The notes under the pieces were generated by a model. It ran no database searches. It saw only the letters and a program-made list of their open reading frames with translations, and was not told the DNA's origin. A stretch of DNA of 64,000 nt. It comes from Aphanothece cf. minutissima CCALA 015 (GTDB taxonomy: Bacteria > Cyanobacteriota > Cyanobacteriia > PCC-6307 > Cyanobiaceae). Positions within the stretch are counted from its first letter, which is position 1. The number at the start of each line of letters is the position of its first letter. The position numbers and the translations under genes are program-made. Location: positions 124,001-188,000 of the forward strand of contig PVWP01000004.1 of the NCBI GenBank assembly GCA_003003925.1. Direction: 5' to 3'. Positions 63,033 through 64,000 of this stretch are shown here, piece by piece.

Positions 63033-64000
63033 ATGGCCAGAAGTGGGTCAGGGGCACGGCTGGAGGGTTCGCTGCTGGAAGTGCTGGGCACCGATGCCGC
63101 CGGCCTGGCGGGTCTCTCCCGCCCCTGGCAGGACAGGATCCGCCGGGCCGACCTGGTGGCGGCCCCGCGGCGGCTCCTGGCCGACCTCGAGGCCTGGCGC
63201 GACGGCGCCCCTGCCCCGGAGCTGCTGGCCAGCGACAAGCCCGCCGAACTGCTGCCGCGGCTGGAGCGGGCCCTCGCCGCTGGCCAGCGGGTGGTGCTGC
63301 TCGCCAGCGGTGACCCCCTCTGGTTCGGCATCGGCCGCCTGCTGCTCCAGCACCTGCCCGCCGAACGGCTCCGCTTCCATCCGGCCCCCACCTCCCTGCA
63401 ACTGGCCTTCGCCCGCCTGGGTCGGCCCTGGCAGGACGCCTCCTGGATCAGCCTCCACGGGCGCGATCCCGAGCCGCTGGCGGCCCGGTTGCAGCAGCGG
63501 CCCGCCGCCCTGGCGGTGCTCACCGACCCGGCCCGCGGCGGTGCCGACGCCGTGCGCCGGATCCTGCGGGCGTCGGGGCTGGAGGCGGCCTATGAGCTCT
63601 GGCTGGGGGAACGCCTGGGCCATCCGGCGGAGCGGCTGCAGCGGCTGGCGCCCGCCGATCCGCTGCCGCCCGATCTCGATCCCCTGCACCTGGTGCTGCT
63701 GATCGCACTCCAGCCCGCCGTGCCGGCGCCGGAGGCCCTGCCCCTGTTCGGCATCCCCGACGGGCTCTGGCTGCAACATGCAGACCAGCCGGGGCTGATG
63801 ACCAAGCGGGAAGTGCGCGTCCAGCTGCTGGCCGACCTGGAGCTTCCCGGACTCGGGGTGCTCTGGGACATCGGCGCCGGCGTGGGGTCGGTGGGGCTGG
63901 AGGCGTTGCGCCTGCGCCCTGCCCTGGAGCTGTGGGCGGTGGAACGCCGGCCCGGGGCCGCCGCCCTGATCGGCGCCAATGCGGAGCGGATGGGGGTGCG
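63033..64000 (+). CDS. cobL: Precorrin-6Y C5,15-methyltransferase (decarboxylating), 5' part
   Basis: The first about 322 residues of CobL, the fused CbiE-CbiT enzyme of cobalamin synthesis. The CbiE methylase domain (about 12-220) has VVLLASGDPLWFGIGRLLL, typical of tetrapyrrole methylases. The CbiT domain begins near 250 with MTKREVRVQLLADLELPGLG and the SAM loop DIGAGVGSVGLEAL near 278. The gene continues beyond the window. ATG 63033 is the first plausible start; there is no room for a riboswitch in the short gap upstream. Confidence 0.9.
   Translation, partial: MARSGSGARLEGSLLEVLGTDAAGLAGLSRPWQDRIRRADLVAAPRRLLADLEAWRDGAPAPELLASDKPAELLPRLERALAAGQRVVLLASGDPLWFGIGRLLLQHLPAERLRFHPAPTSLQLAFARLGRPWQDASWISLHGRDPEPLAARLQQRPAALAVLTDPARGGADAVRRILRASGLEAAYELWLGERLGHPAERLQRLAPADPLPPDLDPLHLVLLIALQPAVPAPEALPLFGIPDGLWLQHADQPGLMTKREVRVQLLADLELPGLGVLWDIGAGVGSVGLEALRLRPALELWAVERRPGAAALIGANAERMGV

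Overview
The window looks like a high-GC unicellular cyanobacterium of the Synechococcus/Cyanobium type. The evidence is the family content: a long-form LrtA/HPF, an acyl-ACP-synthetase-type AMP ligase, a plastid-like pyruvate dehydrogenase E2, YlqD, Nif11, DUF3122 and a PilA-like protein. The chromosomal parts are very GC-rich, so many long open frames lie antisense to real genes.

Left chromosomal part (1-24865): an MFS transporter fragment, recO, deoC and hpf/lrtA run leftward. lipB, an acyl-ACP synthetase, a YlqD protein, pdhC and queA run rightward. queA converges on sodB, with a strong sodB terminator between them. Then follow an FKBP isomerase, a phasin-like coiled coil and lnt. Next is a block with two MscS-type channels around an AT-richer membrane-TPR protein, a coiled-coil protein, and an AraC regulator overlapping a secreted PilA-like protein. 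The part ends with an FGE/sulfatase pair and an APC permease.

Integrated element (24866-46923): a perfect 51-bp direct repeat marks a 22-kb island in tRNA-Ala(GGC). The intact tRNA lies at the right end and the displaced 3' half at the left. A tyrosine integrase lies inside the left end. A MerR-like HTH protein, a DUF3854/SF3 primase-helicase and a terminase-small-subunit-like protein lie inside the right end. This is a satellite- or tycheposon-like chassis without capsid genes. Between the ends lies the cargo. Module A is a tightly spaced five-gene operon: DUF499 ATPase, small protein, DUF1156 adenine methyltransferase, PLD-SNF2 helicase fusion, and a small protein with ADP-ribosyltransferase-like motifs. 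Module B is PP2C phosphatase, a kinase with an FHA-like tail, and a kinase fused to a cold-shock domain, followed by two tiny ORFs. Module A resembles BREX/DISARM in its parts but lacks PglZ and a DUF1998 protein. My hypothesis is one anti-phage locus in which a protein-phosphorylation switch, possibly nucleic-acid-sensing, controls a modification/helicase/nuclease machine.

Right chromosomal part (46951-64000): lexA, argF, two tandem paralogous GT-C glycosyltransferases, ftsH, an SRAP/YedK protein, a Nif11 protein, DUF427 and a fucosyltransferase-like protein. Then come overlapping ribD, DUF3122 and GH116 genes, an AT3-SGNH acyltransferase, a small ORF, and the start of cobL. Apart from the island the window is ordinary core and accessory chromosome.
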